From positions 1 to 54,931 of the forward strand of contig JANJSZ010000099.1 of the NCBI GenBank assembly GCA_024711405.1: a stretch of DNA of 54,931 bases. The letters are read 5' to 3'. The position numbers were made by a program, and so were the translations under genes. Positions 35,311-44,052 of this stretch are shown here, piece by piece (position 1 is the first letter of the stretch; each line of letters starts with the position of its first letter). The stretch is from Acidovorax sp. (GTDB taxonomy: Bacteria; Pseudomonadota; Gammaproteobacteria; Burkholderiales; Burkholderiaceae_C). The notes beneath the pieces were generated by a model that saw nothing but the letters and a program-made list of their open reading frames with translations, was not told where the DNA came from and made no database searches.

Positions 35311-35338
35311 TTGAGGTGCAAAACATTTGGAATAAGAT
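35311..35338 (+). promoter_or_regulatory. Candidate sigma-70 promoter of manC
   Basis: TTGAGG (35311-35316) and TAAGAT (35333-35338) are separated by 16 bp in an AT-richer stretch 104 bp before manC. Each hexamer matches consensus at 4 of 6 bases. No regulator site was recognised. Confidence 0.35.
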
Positions 35339-35442
35339 GGTCGAACAGCATGGCTTCCGGTGTGAAGCGCTGGCCATCCAGCAACGCCGCGTTGGTTCAC
35401 GGTGAAACCCATGTCTGCCGATAAACGGGAAGCAAGCAAACC

Positions 35443-36885
35443 ATGTTGATCCAGCCGGTGGTGTTGTCCGGCGGTTCGGGCACACGCCTGTGGCCGCTGT
35501 CGCGTGAAAAATACCCCAAACAATTGCTCGCGCTCATGGGCGACGATTCGTTGCTGCAAGCGACGCTGCGTCGGGTGGAGGGGACGCCTGGCGCCGACAT
35601 CGCACCACCGCTGGTGGTGTGCAACGAGGAATACCGTTTCGTGGTGGCGGAACAATTGCGTGTGATCGGCACGCAAGGCCGCATCGTGCTGGAGCCGGTG
35701 GGCCGCAACACCGCTCCGGCGCTGACGCTCGCGGCGCTGGCCGCGCAGTCTGGCGGTGCCGATCCGGTGTTGCTGGTCATGCCCTCGGACCACGTGGTTG
35801 CCCAGCCCGCAGTCTTCCAGGAAGGCGTGCGCCACGCCGCGAGGCTTGCGCAGGATGGTGCCATCGTCACTTTCGGCATCACCCCGGATCGCCCCGAAAC
35901 GGGCTACGGTTATATCCAGGCGGGTGCCTCGGTGGGTGACGGCGGTGCACGCACCATCACCCGTTTTGTGGAAAAACCCGATCTCGCCACGGCCGAAGGC
36001 TATCTGCAAGCGGGTGATTACCTCTGGAACAGCGGCCTGTTCGTGCTGCGTGCTTCCGTTTGGCTCCAAGCGCTGGAGCGGTGTCGTCCCGATATCCTGG
36101 CTGCATGCCAGGCGTCGTGGAAAGATGGCGTATCCGACCTGTCGTTTCTGCGGGTCGGGGCCGAGGCATTTGCCGCCTGCCCGAGTGATTCGATTGACTA
36201 CGCAGTGATGGAGCGATTGGGCGGAGCGCAGTCGCTGCTGGATCTGCCATCGGGTGTGGTGGTGCCGTTGTCGGCCGGCTGGTCCGACGTGGGCGCCTGG
36301 GACGCCCTGTGGCAAATCCTGCCCAAGGATGCGCAGGGCAATGTGGCGCAAGGGCGGACGCTGATGCAGGACAGCCGCAACACCTTGGCGCTGTCGTCGG
36401 GGCGCCTGCTGGCGTGTGTTGGCGTGCAAGGGCTGGTTGTGGTGGAGACGCCTGACGCAGTGCTCGTGGCCGATCAGCGCCACACCCAGGATGTGAAAAA
36501 AATCGTCGACCGTCTCAAACGTGACGGCCGCACCGAGGGATTGCTGCACCGCAAGGTATACCGCCCCTGGGGCTGGTACGACGGCGTTGACGCGGGTGAG
36601 CGCTTCCAGGTCAAGCGCATTCTGGTCAAGCCTGGCGGCAAGTTGTCGCTGCAGATGCACCACCACCGGGCCGAACACTGGATCGTCGTGCGTGGTACTG
36701 CCCGTGTGACCAAGGGCGATGAAGTGTTTCTTCTTTCTGAGAACCAGTCCACCTACATCCCTTTGGGGGTGACGCATCGCCTGGAAAACCCAGGCCAGGT
36801 CGATCTGGAGATGATCGAGGTGCAGTCCGGCTCGTACCTGGGGGAAGACGACATCGTGCGGTTCGACGACCTGTATGGGCGCTGA
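35443..36885 (+). CDS. manC: Mannose-1-phosphate guanylyltransferase / mannose-6-phosphate isomerase
   Basis: A 480-aa bifunctional type II enzyme. The nucleotidyltransferase half has GGSGTRLWPLSREKYPKQ (residues 10-27) and FVEKPDLATAEGYL. The C-terminal cupin (about 370-480) has RPWGWYDGV, VKPGGKLSLQMHHHRAEHW and GVTHRLENPG. It supplies GDP-mannose for polysaccharide synthesis. It is the first gene of the EPS locus on the plus strand, 37 bp before the epimerase gene. GDP-mannose dehydratase or dehydrogenase genes are not in the window. Confidence 0.96.
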   Translation: MLIQPVVLSGGSGTRLWPLSREKYPKQLLALMGDDSLLQATLRRVEGTPGADIAPPLVVCNEEYRFVVAEQLRVIGTQGRIVLEPVGRNTAPALTLAALAAQSGGADPVLLVMPSDHVVAQPAVFQEGVRHAARLAQDGAIVTFGITPDRPETGYGYIQAGASVGDGGARTITRFVEKPDLATAEGYLQAGDYLWNSGLFVLRASVWLQALERCRPDILAACQASWKDGVSDLSFLRVGAEAFAACPSDSIDYAVMERLGGAQSLLDLPSGVVVPLSAGWSDVGAWDALWQILPKDAQGNVAQGRTLMQDSRNTLALSSGRLLACVGVQGLVVVETPDAVLVADQRHTQDVKKIVDRLKRDGRTEGLLHRKVYRPWGWYDGVDAGERFQVKRILVKPGGKLSLQMHHHRAEHWIVVRGTARVTKGDEVFLLSENQSTYIPLGVTHRLENPGQVDLEMIEVQSGSYLGEDDIVRFDDLYGR

Positions 36886-36922
36886 TGACCGCGTTGACAC
36901 CATTGGGCGGGAGCCACCTTGC

Positions 36923-37924
36923 ATGAAGACCGAAAGAAAACCCCAGCATGTACTTGTGACCGGCGCGGCTGGTTTCATTGGCAGCCATGTGGTTGAGCGC
37001 TTGCTGGCGCGTGGCGACCGGGTTCTGGGCCTGGACAACCTCAATGATTACTATGATCCGGCGCTCAAGCAGGCCAGGCTCCGGCGACTCGAAGGGGCGC
37101 CAGGTTTTCGTTTTGTGCGGCGCGACCTGGCCGATCGCACTGGAATGGCCGAACTCTTTGCCGCCGAACGTTTCGACGGCGTCATCCACCTTGCCGCCCA
37201 GGCCGGCGTGCGCTACAGCATCACCCATCCCAATGCCTACCTGGACTCCAACCTCACAGGTTTTGGTCATGTCCTGGAGGGTTGCCGCGCCCAGGGTGTC
37301 GCGCACCTTGTGTATGCGTCCAGCTCCAGCGTCTATGGCGGCAACACCAAGATGCCGTTTGCCGAAACGGACGCCGTCGATCACCCCGTGAGCCTGTATG
37401 CCGCCACCAAGAAAGCCAATGAGCTCATGGCCCATACCTACAGCCATCTCTATGGTTTTCCGACCACCGGGCTGCGCTTTTTCACGGTCTATGGTCCCTG
37501 GGGGCGGCCCGACATGGCTTACCACCTCTTTGCCCGTGCCATCCTCGCTGGCGAACCCATTGCAGTTTTCAACCACGGGGACATGCGGCGCGACTTCACC
37601 TACATCGATGACATCACCGAGGGCGTGTTGCGCGTACTGGATAAACCCGCTACTCCAGAACGCATGGGTACAGCCCCTTACCGTGTGTTCAACATCGGTA
37701 ACAGCGAACCTGTGCAACTGCTCGATTTCATCCGTTGCATAGAAAACGCGCTCGGCAAGGCGGCTGTCCGGCAGCTGCTTCCCATGCAGCCCGGGGATGT
37801 GCCGGCAACCTACGCCAGTACCCAGGCACTGCGGGACTGGGTGGGTTTTGCGCCGTCGACGCCGCTGGCGGAAGGCATAGGGAACTTCGTGCGTTGGTAC
37901 CGGGCGTATTACCGCTGCGCTTGA
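36923..37924 (+). CDS. NAD-dependent epimerase, UDP-glucuronate 4-epimerase type
   Basis: A 333-aa short-chain dehydrogenase/reductase-type sugar epimerase. VTGAAGFIGSHV is the NAD loop, and YASSSSVYGGNTKMPF with YAATKKANELMA supplies the Ser and the YxxxK catalytic pair. The LDNLNDYYDPALKQARL block is typical of UDP-GlcA 4-epimerases (LpsL/WbnF type), which make UDP-galacturonate. Start 36923 (MKTERK) is favoured by GGGAG upstream. Substrate assignment is from motif resemblance only. Confidence 0.92.
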   Translation: MKTERKPQHVLVTGAAGFIGSHVVERLLARGDRVLGLDNLNDYYDPALKQARLRRLEGAPGFRFVRRDLADRTGMAELFAAERFDGVIHLAAQAGVRYSITHPNAYLDSNLTGFGHVLEGCRAQGVAHLVYASSSSVYGGNTKMPFAETDAVDHPVSLYAATKKANELMAHTYSHLYGFPTTGLRFFTVYGPWGRPDMAYHLFARAILAGEPIAVFNHGDMRRDFTYIDDITEGVLRVLDKPATPERMGTAPYRVFNIGNSEPVQLLDFIRCIENALGKAAVRQLLPMQPGDVPATYASTQALRDWVGFAPSTPLAEGIGNFVRWYRAYYRCA

Positions 37925-38050
37925 GTCTGCCGCCAAGATGTAACGGCCCTGCGTGTATGGGCTTCCGCATTGGGGACAGGTTTTTTGCGGTCAAAAAGGC
38001 ATTTACGCGTGACATTCGTTCGGGGTATGCTGCAGCGAGGCTAGGTTATT

Positions 38051-38066
38051 CGGCCTGTAGCTTGCA
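38051..38066 (+). promoter_or_regulatory. Candidate sigma-54 (-24/-12) promoter of the export operon
   Basis: CGGCCTGTAGCTTGCA matches TGGCACG-N4-TTGCW at 9 of 12 informative positions and has the invariant GG-N10-GC spacing. The predicted start near 38077 falls inside the AAGGAG ribosome-binding site of the gene at 38088, leaving a very short leader, which argues for caution. rpoN is at 15931 in this window. No activator-binding inverted repeat was identified upstream. Confidence 0.42.
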
Positions 38067-38087
38067 AACGATGTAAGGAGTTGTGTC

Positions 38088-38729
38088 ATGCAGAAATACG
38101 TTTCGACGCTCCTGGATTCAATGGTTCGCGCCGTGGCAATGGCCGCATTGGCAATGGCGGTGGTTGGCTGCGCGAGTTGGTCGGGAGCGGGCCATCCGGC
38201 AGCACCGGCCAAGGCATCCGCTCCGGATTACAACTACATCGTGGGGCCTGGCGATACGCTCAATATCATCGTCTGGCGCAATCCCGAGCTGTCGCAAGTG
38301 GTGCCCGTGCGCCCTGATGGGCAGGTGTCCACGCCGCTGGTTGACGGGCTCGTCGCGCAGGGTAAGACATCGGTGCAGATCGCCCGGGACGTTGAAAAGG
38401 AGCTGGGTAAATACGTGCGTGATCCGGTCGTCACGGTCATCGTGACGGGGTTCGTCGGTCCGTACAGTGAACAGATCCGCGTGGTGGGAGAGGCCGCCAA
38501 GCCGCAGTTCCTGCCCTACAAGCAAAAAATGACGGTCCTCGATGTGATGATCGCCGTGGGCGGTCTGACCGATTTTGCGGACGGCAACCGCGCAACCCTC
38601 GTGCGCTCGGCCGAGGGCCACAAGCGCTACAACGTGCGCCTGAATGATTTGATCAAACATGGCGATATCGGCGCCAATGTGGAAGTGCTTCCCGGCGATA
38701 TCCTCATCATCCCCCAAGGGTGGTTCTGA
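38088..38729 (+). CDS. XrtA-system polysaccharide export lipoprotein (Wza/EpsE-like)
   Basis: A 213-aa outer-membrane auxiliary lipoprotein: signal with lipobox AVVGC (Cys28), then the poly-export domain YIVGPGDTLNIIVWRNPELS and the SLBB-like region GEAAKPQFLPYKQKMTVLDV, ending GDILIIPQGWF. It is shorter than Wza (379 aa), as in the export proteins of PEP-CTERM/exosortase A loci. It would form or gate the outer-membrane pore for the exopolysaccharide. AAGGAG precedes the start, and it opens the run of XrtA-type genes. Confidence 0.93.
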   Translation: MQKYVSTLLDSMVRAVAMAALAMAVVGCASWSGAGHPAAPAKASAPDYNYIVGPGDTLNIIVWRNPELSQVVPVRPDGQVSTPLVDGLVAQGKTSVQIARDVEKELGKYVRDPVVTVIVTGFVGPYSEQIRVVGEAAKPQFLPYKQKMTVLDVMIAVGGLTDFADGNRATLVRSAEGHKRYNVRLNDLIKHGDIGANVEVLPGDILIIPQGWF

Positions 38730-38796
38730 CTTGCCTGAGTAAGGACTGGTGCCGGCAAGGCGCCCGGCGAACAGGACATGTGTGGAGGGGGATCGA

Positions 38797-40359
38797 ATGG
38801 ATGAGTTGCTAGGCCAGATCACCACGGTCGTTCGCGGCATGTGGATCTATCGCCGTTTAGCCATGCTGATCACCTGGCTGGTGGCTGCTGTGGGGGTGGG
38901 GGTGGTGCTCATGATGCCGGATCACTACCAGGCTTCGGCGCGCGTATTTGTCGATACGCAATCCATCCTGCGACCCCTCATGACGGGCATTGCCGTGCAG
39001 CCGAACATCGAGCAGCAGGTGGCCATGCTCAGCCGCACGCTCCTGAGTCGGCCGACCGTGGAGCGATTGGTCCGCACCGTTGACCTGGATCTGGGAGCGC
39101 ATTCCAAGGCGGCCAAGGATGCGGTGGTCGACACCGTGACCAAATCCATCAGCATCCAGACCACCGGACGAGACAACCTCTACACGTTGTCCTATCGCGA
39201 CCAGAACCCCGAGAAAGCGCAGCGCGCCGTGCAGGCATTGCTGACCATCTTCGTCGAATCCAGCCTGGGTGCATCGCGCCAGGATTCGGACAGTGCGCGG
39301 CGTTTCCTGGACGAGCAGATCAAGAGCTATGAAGCCAAATTGACGGACGCTGAAGGCCGCCTCAAGGCATTCAAGCTGCGCAATATCGAATTGCAGTCCC
39401 AGAGCGGCCTGGACTCTGCGGGGCGGGCTGCCGAAATCGGCAACCTCCTCAGTCAGGCCAGGCTGGAACTGCGCGAGGCCGAAAGCGCGCGCGCGGCGGC
39501 AAATCGCCAGTTGGAAATGCTGCGCGCGCAAACTGGCGAGTCTCTCCTCGGTTCTGCAGCCGGCATACAGACGCCTGAGCTGGACGCACGCCTTTATGAG
39601 CAGAAGCGCAATTTGGATACGCTGCTTCAGCGCTACACCGAGGAGCACCCTGATGTGGTCAACACGCGCAGATTGATCGGGGAGCTTGAAGCGCAAAAGC
39701 GTCGCGAAATGGAAGAGCTGCGGCGCAAAGCCCAGGCGGCGCCCGGATCGCCGGCAGTTCAAACCAGCCCGGCGGCGGTGGAGCTCAGCCGCATCCATTC
39801 TGCCGCCGAGGTTCAAGTAGCTTCGCTGCGCGCGCGGGTGGTCGAGTACGAGTCACGCGCCAACCGGGTTCAGCAGCAACTCAAGGTGGCTCCGCAGCTG
39901 GAGGCAGAGTTGGCCCAGCTCAACCGGGACTATCAGATCAATCAAAAAAACTATGCGGATCTGGTGTCGCGCCGTGAGTCGGCCATGATGTCGGGGCAGC
40001 TGGAAAACACGTCCAATGTGGCCGAATTTCGCGTCATCGATCCACCGCGCGTGGCTCCCAAACCGGTTGCGCCCAATCGGGTGCTGCTGATGCCAATCAC
40101 CTTGCTGGTGGCCTTGGGTGCGGGGCTGGGCATGGCTTTTCTCATGAGCCAGATCAGGCCGGTGTTCTTCGATGGGGTTGCCTTGCGCCAGTTGACCCAG
40201 CTGCCGTTGCTGGGGGTGGTGGATCTGATCCCCGGTGATGATTTCCGCCAGCGCGAATCGAGAAGTTTCAACCGCTTCGTCGTGGCCTTGCTTGCGCTCG
40301 TTTTCCTCTACGCGGGTGGCATGCTTGCGCTGTCCTACCTGTCGGGCCTTCTGGGGTGA
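38797..40359 (+). CDS. XrtA-system chain-length determinant protein (Wzz/GumC-like)
   Basis: A 520-aa polysaccharide copolymerase. A short cytoplasmic start is followed by a first membrane helix (MLITWLVAAVGVGVVLMM), the Wzz domain (YQASARVFVDTQSILRPLM), long coiled-coil helices (about residues 190-400), and helices at ALGAGLGMAFLMSQ and near the C-terminus (ALLALVFLYAGGMLALSYLS). The kinase domain is on a separate protein (40369), as in Gram-positive and XrtA systems rather than in Wzc. The start at 38797 is preceded by GGAGGGGG. Confidence 0.93.
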   Translation: MDELLGQITTVVRGMWIYRRLAMLITWLVAAVGVGVVLMMPDHYQASARVFVDTQSILRPLMTGIAVQPNIEQQVAMLSRTLLSRPTVERLVRTVDLDLGAHSKAAKDAVVDTVTKSISIQTTGRDNLYTLSYRDQNPEKAQRAVQALLTIFVESSLGASRQDSDSARRFLDEQIKSYEAKLTDAEGRLKAFKLRNIELQSQSGLDSAGRAAEIGNLLSQARLELREAESARAAANRQLEMLRAQTGESLLGSAAGIQTPELDARLYEQKRNLDTLLQRYTEEHPDVVNTRRLIGELEAQKRREMEELRRKAQAAPGSPAVQTSPAAVELSRIHSAAEVQVASLRARVVEYESRANRVQQQLKVAPQLEAELAQLNRDYQINQKNYADLVSRRESAMMSGQLENTSNVAEFRVIDPPRVAPKPVAPNRVLLMPITLLVALGAGLGMAFLMSQIRPVFFDGVALRQLTQLPLLGVVDLIPGDDFRQRESRSFNRFVVALLALVFLYAGGMLALSYLSGLLG

Positions 40360-40368
40360 CATGCCATC

Positions 40369-41340
40369 ATGACAAGTTCCATTGAAAAAGCGGCCCAGCG
40401 GCTAGAGCAACTGCGCAAGGCGGGGGCGCCCATGCCAGGCAACGGCATGCCATCTGAAGGGCTTGCCGCGCCGGGCACCTTGCAGCAGTTCACACCAACG
40501 GACTCGCCCGCAGAAGATGGGGCCGTCGATGTGCAGCGCAGCGAGCCAGCTTCCAAGCCGGGGTCCAAGAGCGTGCATATCGATTTGACGGCTTTGGCTG
40601 CGGCAGGCTTTGTCACGCCTCACGCGCCGCGATCCGCCACGACGGACCAGTTTCGTGTCATTAAACGGCCACTCCTGGAAAATGCAACGGGCAAAGGTGC
40701 AGCGGTGGTGGCCAATGGCAACCTCATCATGGTCACCAGCTCGTTGCCCGGAGAAGGCAAGACCTTCACCGCCATCAACCTGGCCATGAGTCTGGCCATG
40801 GAGCTGAACCACACGGTGATGCTGGTGGATGCCGATGTCGCACGCCAGTCCGTCATGAAAACGCTGGGTTTGCAGCCAGCACCTGGGCTGCTGGACTTGT
40901 TGCTGGACGACCAGATCGGATTGCCCGATGTCCTGTTGCGCACCAACATCGACAATTTCACGCTGTTGCCGACGGGACTGCCGAACCCGCGTGCGACCGA
41001 ATTGCTGGCCAGTGATGCCATGGTCGCCCTGCTCAACGACATGGGCAAACGCTACAGTGACCGCATCATCGTTTTCGATTCGCCTCCCTTGCTGCTGACC
41101 ACGGAAGCGCGGGTGCTGGCCCGTCACATGGGCCAGGTCGTCATCGTGGTCCAGGCCGAGAAAACGCTCCAGTCCCAGGTCCAGCATGCCCTGTCCACCA
41201 TCGAAGCCTGCCCCATCAGGCTCATGGTGCTGAACCAGGCGCGCAGCCGTGGCCTGGGTGCCTATGGTTATGGATACGGTCACGGCTTCGGTTACGAGCA
41301 GAACGCCGGCGAGCCCAGGCCAGCCAACGCCGTGGCATGA
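40369..41340 (+). CDS. XrtA-system tyrosine autokinase (BY-kinase)
   Basis: A 323-aa cytoplasmic P-loop kinase. SSLPGEGKTFTAINLA is Walker A, TVMLVDADVARQSV is Walker A', and RIIVFDSPPLLLT is Walker B. The C-terminal tail GAYGYGYGHGFGYEQN carries five tyrosines for autophosphorylation. The first 80 residues are a low-complexity linker likely to contact the chain-length protein encoded just upstream. The phosphorylation cycle controls polymer length and export. The phosphatase at 34733 is the presumed antagonist. Confidence 0.94.
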   Translation: MTSSIEKAAQRLEQLRKAGAPMPGNGMPSEGLAAPGTLQQFTPTDSPAEDGAVDVQRSEPASKPGSKSVHIDLTALAAAGFVTPHAPRSATTDQFRVIKRPLLENATGKGAAVVANGNLIMVTSSLPGEGKTFTAINLAMSLAMELNHTVMLVDADVARQSVMKTLGLQPAPGLLDLLLDDQIGLPDVLLRTNIDNFTLLPTGLPNPRATELLASDAMVALLNDMGKRYSDRIIVFDSPPLLLTTEARVLARHMGQVVIVVQAEKTLQSQVQHALSTIEACPIRLMVLNQARSRGLGAYGYGYGHGFGYEQNAGEPRPANAVA

Positions 41341-41358
41341 CATAAAAGGAGAACGCGC

Positions 41359-42912
41359 GTGAACCTGTCGCAGCGGCGCACCGCAAGTATTTCCCTTCGC
41401 TGCGCCTCCTTGGTGCTGGCAATGGGGCCGATGTTGCTGCCTGGCATGGCCACGGCGCAACAGGAAGATGCGCAGGCAGCAGCACGTCAACCCCGCCTGG
41501 TATTTGAGCCGCGGGTTTCGGTGCAACACACCATCACCAACAATGCCCGGCTGAATGCCACCGGCATCAGCGACCAGGTGACGGAGGTGAGTCCGGGGTT
41601 TCAGCTGATCAGCAACACGGCCCGTGTCCAAGGTTTTGTTGATTACTCGCTGCACGATACCTATTACGCACGGGAGTCAGGCTTCAATCAGATCCGGCAC
41701 AGCCTGAATGCCCGCGCTGTCGTTGAGGCGATCGAGCAATGGGCTTTTATCGATGTGTCCGGCGTCGTCGCTTCACAGCCCATATCGGCTTTTGGCGCGC
41801 CTGTGGATGGCTCTCCCGCCAATCCCAACACGTCTCAAACTTCGAGTTTCCGCTTGTCGCCGTACCTGCGAGGCCGTCTCGGCTCCGCGGTGGATTACGA
41901 GGCGCGTTACAGCGTGCAAGACACGCAGACCAAGACAGGCAGTCGTTCGGATGTCACGGCGCAAGACTGGCTCTTGCATCTGGGCAACAGGGGAAGCGGG
42001 AAAATCCTGGGTTGGTCCGCAGATGCCACCCATCAGGTCGTCGATTATTCGCTCGGTCGGAGTATTGAAACCACGGCGCTGCGTGCGCGGGTGAGTTGGG
42101 CGGTGACGCCGCAATGGGTTCTCACAGGGATTGGTGGAGCCGAATCCACCAATCAGCTCTCGCCGACGCAGGAGTCTCACCGCATCTCGGGTTTTGGCGT
42201 CAACTGGCAGCCATCGGAGCGCTCGCGGCTGTCTTTTGAACGTGAGAGCCGCTACTTCGGCGAATCCCACAACGCTGCACTGGAGCACCGCACCGGGCGC
42301 ACCGTCTGGCGCTACACCGACGTCAAGGCCATTTCCAACGGGTTGGGCGCGCAGTCGGCGTCGCTGGGGTCTCTGTTCGATCTGCTCGAGGGCTTCTACA
42401 CCCCCCTGGAGCCTGACCCCATTCGGCGTACACAGCTCGTACTGGCAGAAATTGAACGCTTGGGCTTGCCTGCCAACGTCCAGGTGTTTCAGGATTTCCT
42501 CCGGTCATCGACCACGTTGCAGCGGGTGCAGCAACTTTCCCTGGCGCTGCTGGGTCGGCGCAGCACCATCACGCTGGCCGTTTCGCGTTCGGATACGCGT
42601 TCAATTGGCGGTGTGCTCCAGCTGGGCGATGATTTCGACGCCAGTTCCCGCATTCGCCAGCATGGCTGGAACCTGTGGCTTGCGCATCGTCTCACGCCCG
42701 ATTCTTCGGTCCATGCGAATCTGGGAGTGCAGCGCAGTGAAGGCAGTTTGCCGGGGCTGGAAACCCGGGTGCGCTCACTCGTTTTGGGCTGGAATACGCT
42801 GTTGGCCCGCCGCACCAGTGGGGGACTCCAGATACGCCGCGTTATGTCTGATGGCGTCACCAGTCCCTACAGCGAATCGGCCATCGTCGGAACGATCACA
42901 CACCGGTTTTGA
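41359..42912 (+). CDS. XrtA-system outer-membrane beta-barrel protein (TIGR03016-like)
   Basis: A 517-aa protein with a signal peptide (cleavage near ATA-QQED) and many amphipathic strands ending in an aromatic residue (AIVGTITHRF, C-terminal Phe), as in outer-membrane barrels. RLVFEPRVSVQHTITNNARL at the mature start is typical of the PEP-CTERM-associated barrel family found between the kinase and the ExeA-like ATPase in these loci. Its role is unknown, possibly polymer secretion. The GTG start at 41359 has AAGGAGA upstream. Confidence 0.88.
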   Translation: MNLSQRRTASISLRCASLVLAMGPMLLPGMATAQQEDAQAAARQPRLVFEPRVSVQHTITNNARLNATGISDQVTEVSPGFQLISNTARVQGFVDYSLHDTYYARESGFNQIRHSLNARAVVEAIEQWAFIDVSGVVASQPISAFGAPVDGSPANPNTSQTSSFRLSPYLRGRLGSAVDYEARYSVQDTQTKTGSRSDVTAQDWLLHLGNRGSGKILGWSADATHQVVDYSLGRSIETTALRARVSWAVTPQWVLTGIGGAESTNQLSPTQESHRISGFGVNWQPSERSRLSFERESRYFGESHNAALEHRTGRTVWRYTDVKAISNGLGAQSASLGSLFDLLEGFYTPLEPDPIRRTQLVLAEIERLGLPANVQVFQDFLRSSTTLQRVQQLSLALLGRRSTITLAVSRSDTRSIGGVLQLGDDFDASSRIRQHGWNLWLAHRLTPDSSVHANLGVQRSEGSLPGLETRVRSLVLGWNTLLARRTSGGLQIRRVMSDGVTSPYSESAIVGTITHRF

Positions 42913-42915
42913 TCC

Positions 42916-44034
42916 ATGTATGAAGCGTTCTATGGTTTGAACAGCAAACCTTTCCAGCTCAATCCCGATCCCGGCTTCTATTTCAGTAGCAAGCAGCACC
43001 AGCGTGCACGCGCGTATTTGGAATATGGCGTGATGCGCTGCGAAGGGTTCATCGTGATCACGGGGGAGGTCGGGGCGGGCAAGACCACGATTGTCCGCGG
43101 TCTGATCGACAGCCTGGATCCTGAAACCGTTGTGGCGGCCCATCTGGTGAGTACGCAGCTGGGCGCCGAAGATACCCTGCGTTTGGTGGGTGCCGCTTTC
43201 GGGATCCATGTGCGGGGTGTCTCCAAAGCAGACCTGCTGCTGGCACTGGAGGCTTTTTTCGTCGCCCAGACGCTGCAAGGAAAACGATGCCTGCTGATCG
43301 TTGATGAAGCGCAGAACCTTCAGCCACAGGCGGTGGAAGAACTGCGCATGCTGTCGAATTTCCAGAACGGCCAGGACGCACTGCTGCAGACTTTTCTGGT
43401 GGGCCAGCCCGAGTTCCGCGAAATCCTGCAAAGCCCTGGCATGGTGCAATTGCGCCAGCGCGTGACTGCAACATGCCACCTGGGCCCCCTGGAGGCAGAT
43501 GAAACCCGTGAGTACATCCAGCACCGCCTGAAATGTGCGGGCGCCAGCGACAAGCCCACCTTCGACCCTGCAATATTCGACGGCATCCACCGCTACACAG
43601 GCGGAATTCCGCGGCGCATCAATACCTTGTTTGACCGTATCCTGCTGCAGGGTTTCCTGACGGACCGGGCACACATTGATCTGGAACTGGTCGGCGAGAT
43701 CATCCAAGAAGTCCAATCTGAAATGCTGGTTTCGTCCAAGGCCGCATATCCTTGGGAGATGCCATTGAGAACGGCGACCCGAAGCGCTGCACGCGAAGCA
43801 CTGCTGGAGGGCGAACTGGAATCGGAGACCTGGGGGCTGGATCTGGAGAGTTCTCTCGCTGATCGCATGTCCCAGCAACTTGCGCACGTGACGGCCGAAC
43901 AACTGAGTGCACATTTGTTGCGCATAGAGCGCAGCGTGTTGCGCCAGGAGCGCGTGATCCTGGAAATCTTGGTGAATCTGCAAAAGCTGGTGGTTGCAAG
44001 TCGGCATTCGCACTCAGACAGTGCCTCCAGCTAG
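42916..44034 (+). CDS. XrtA-system ExeA-like AAA ATPase
   Basis: A 372-aa ATPase: MYEAFYGLNSKPFQLNPDPG, Walker A TGEVGAGKTTIVR, Walker B CLLIVDEAQNLQ and sensor QPEFREIL are as in GspA/ExeA. There is no predicted membrane segment or peptidoglycan-binding domain; the C-terminal 100 residues are helical and not recognised. Members of this group (TIGR03015-like) are restricted to exosortase A loci. It starts 3 bp after the barrel gene. Confidence 0.93.
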   Translation: MYEAFYGLNSKPFQLNPDPGFYFSSKQHQRARAYLEYGVMRCEGFIVITGEVGAGKTTIVRGLIDSLDPETVVAAHLVSTQLGAEDTLRLVGAAFGIHVRGVSKADLLLALEAFFVAQTLQGKRCLLIVDEAQNLQPQAVEELRMLSNFQNGQDALLQTFLVGQPEFREILQSPGMVQLRQRVTATCHLGPLEADETREYIQHRLKCAGASDKPTFDPAIFDGIHRYTGGIPRRINTLFDRILLQGFLTDRAHIDLELVGEIIQEVQSEMLVSSKAAYPWEMPLRTATRSAAREALLEGELESETWGLDLESSLADRMSQQLAHVTAEQLSAHLLRIERSVLRQERVILEILVNLQKLVVASRHSHSDSASS

Positions 44035-44052
44035 AACCGGAAGTCCACCGCC

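Noticed and set aside
34894-37044. 716-codon minus-strand frame across the phosphatase, manC and epimerase
   Set aside because: Only shadows of manC and the epimerase; the real phosphatase is in another frame and ends at 34733.
42916-44034. Type II secretion ExeA
   Set aside because: ExeA-like ATPase, but it lacks the peptidoglycan-binding C-terminus and has no gsp genes nearby. Context is XrtA.
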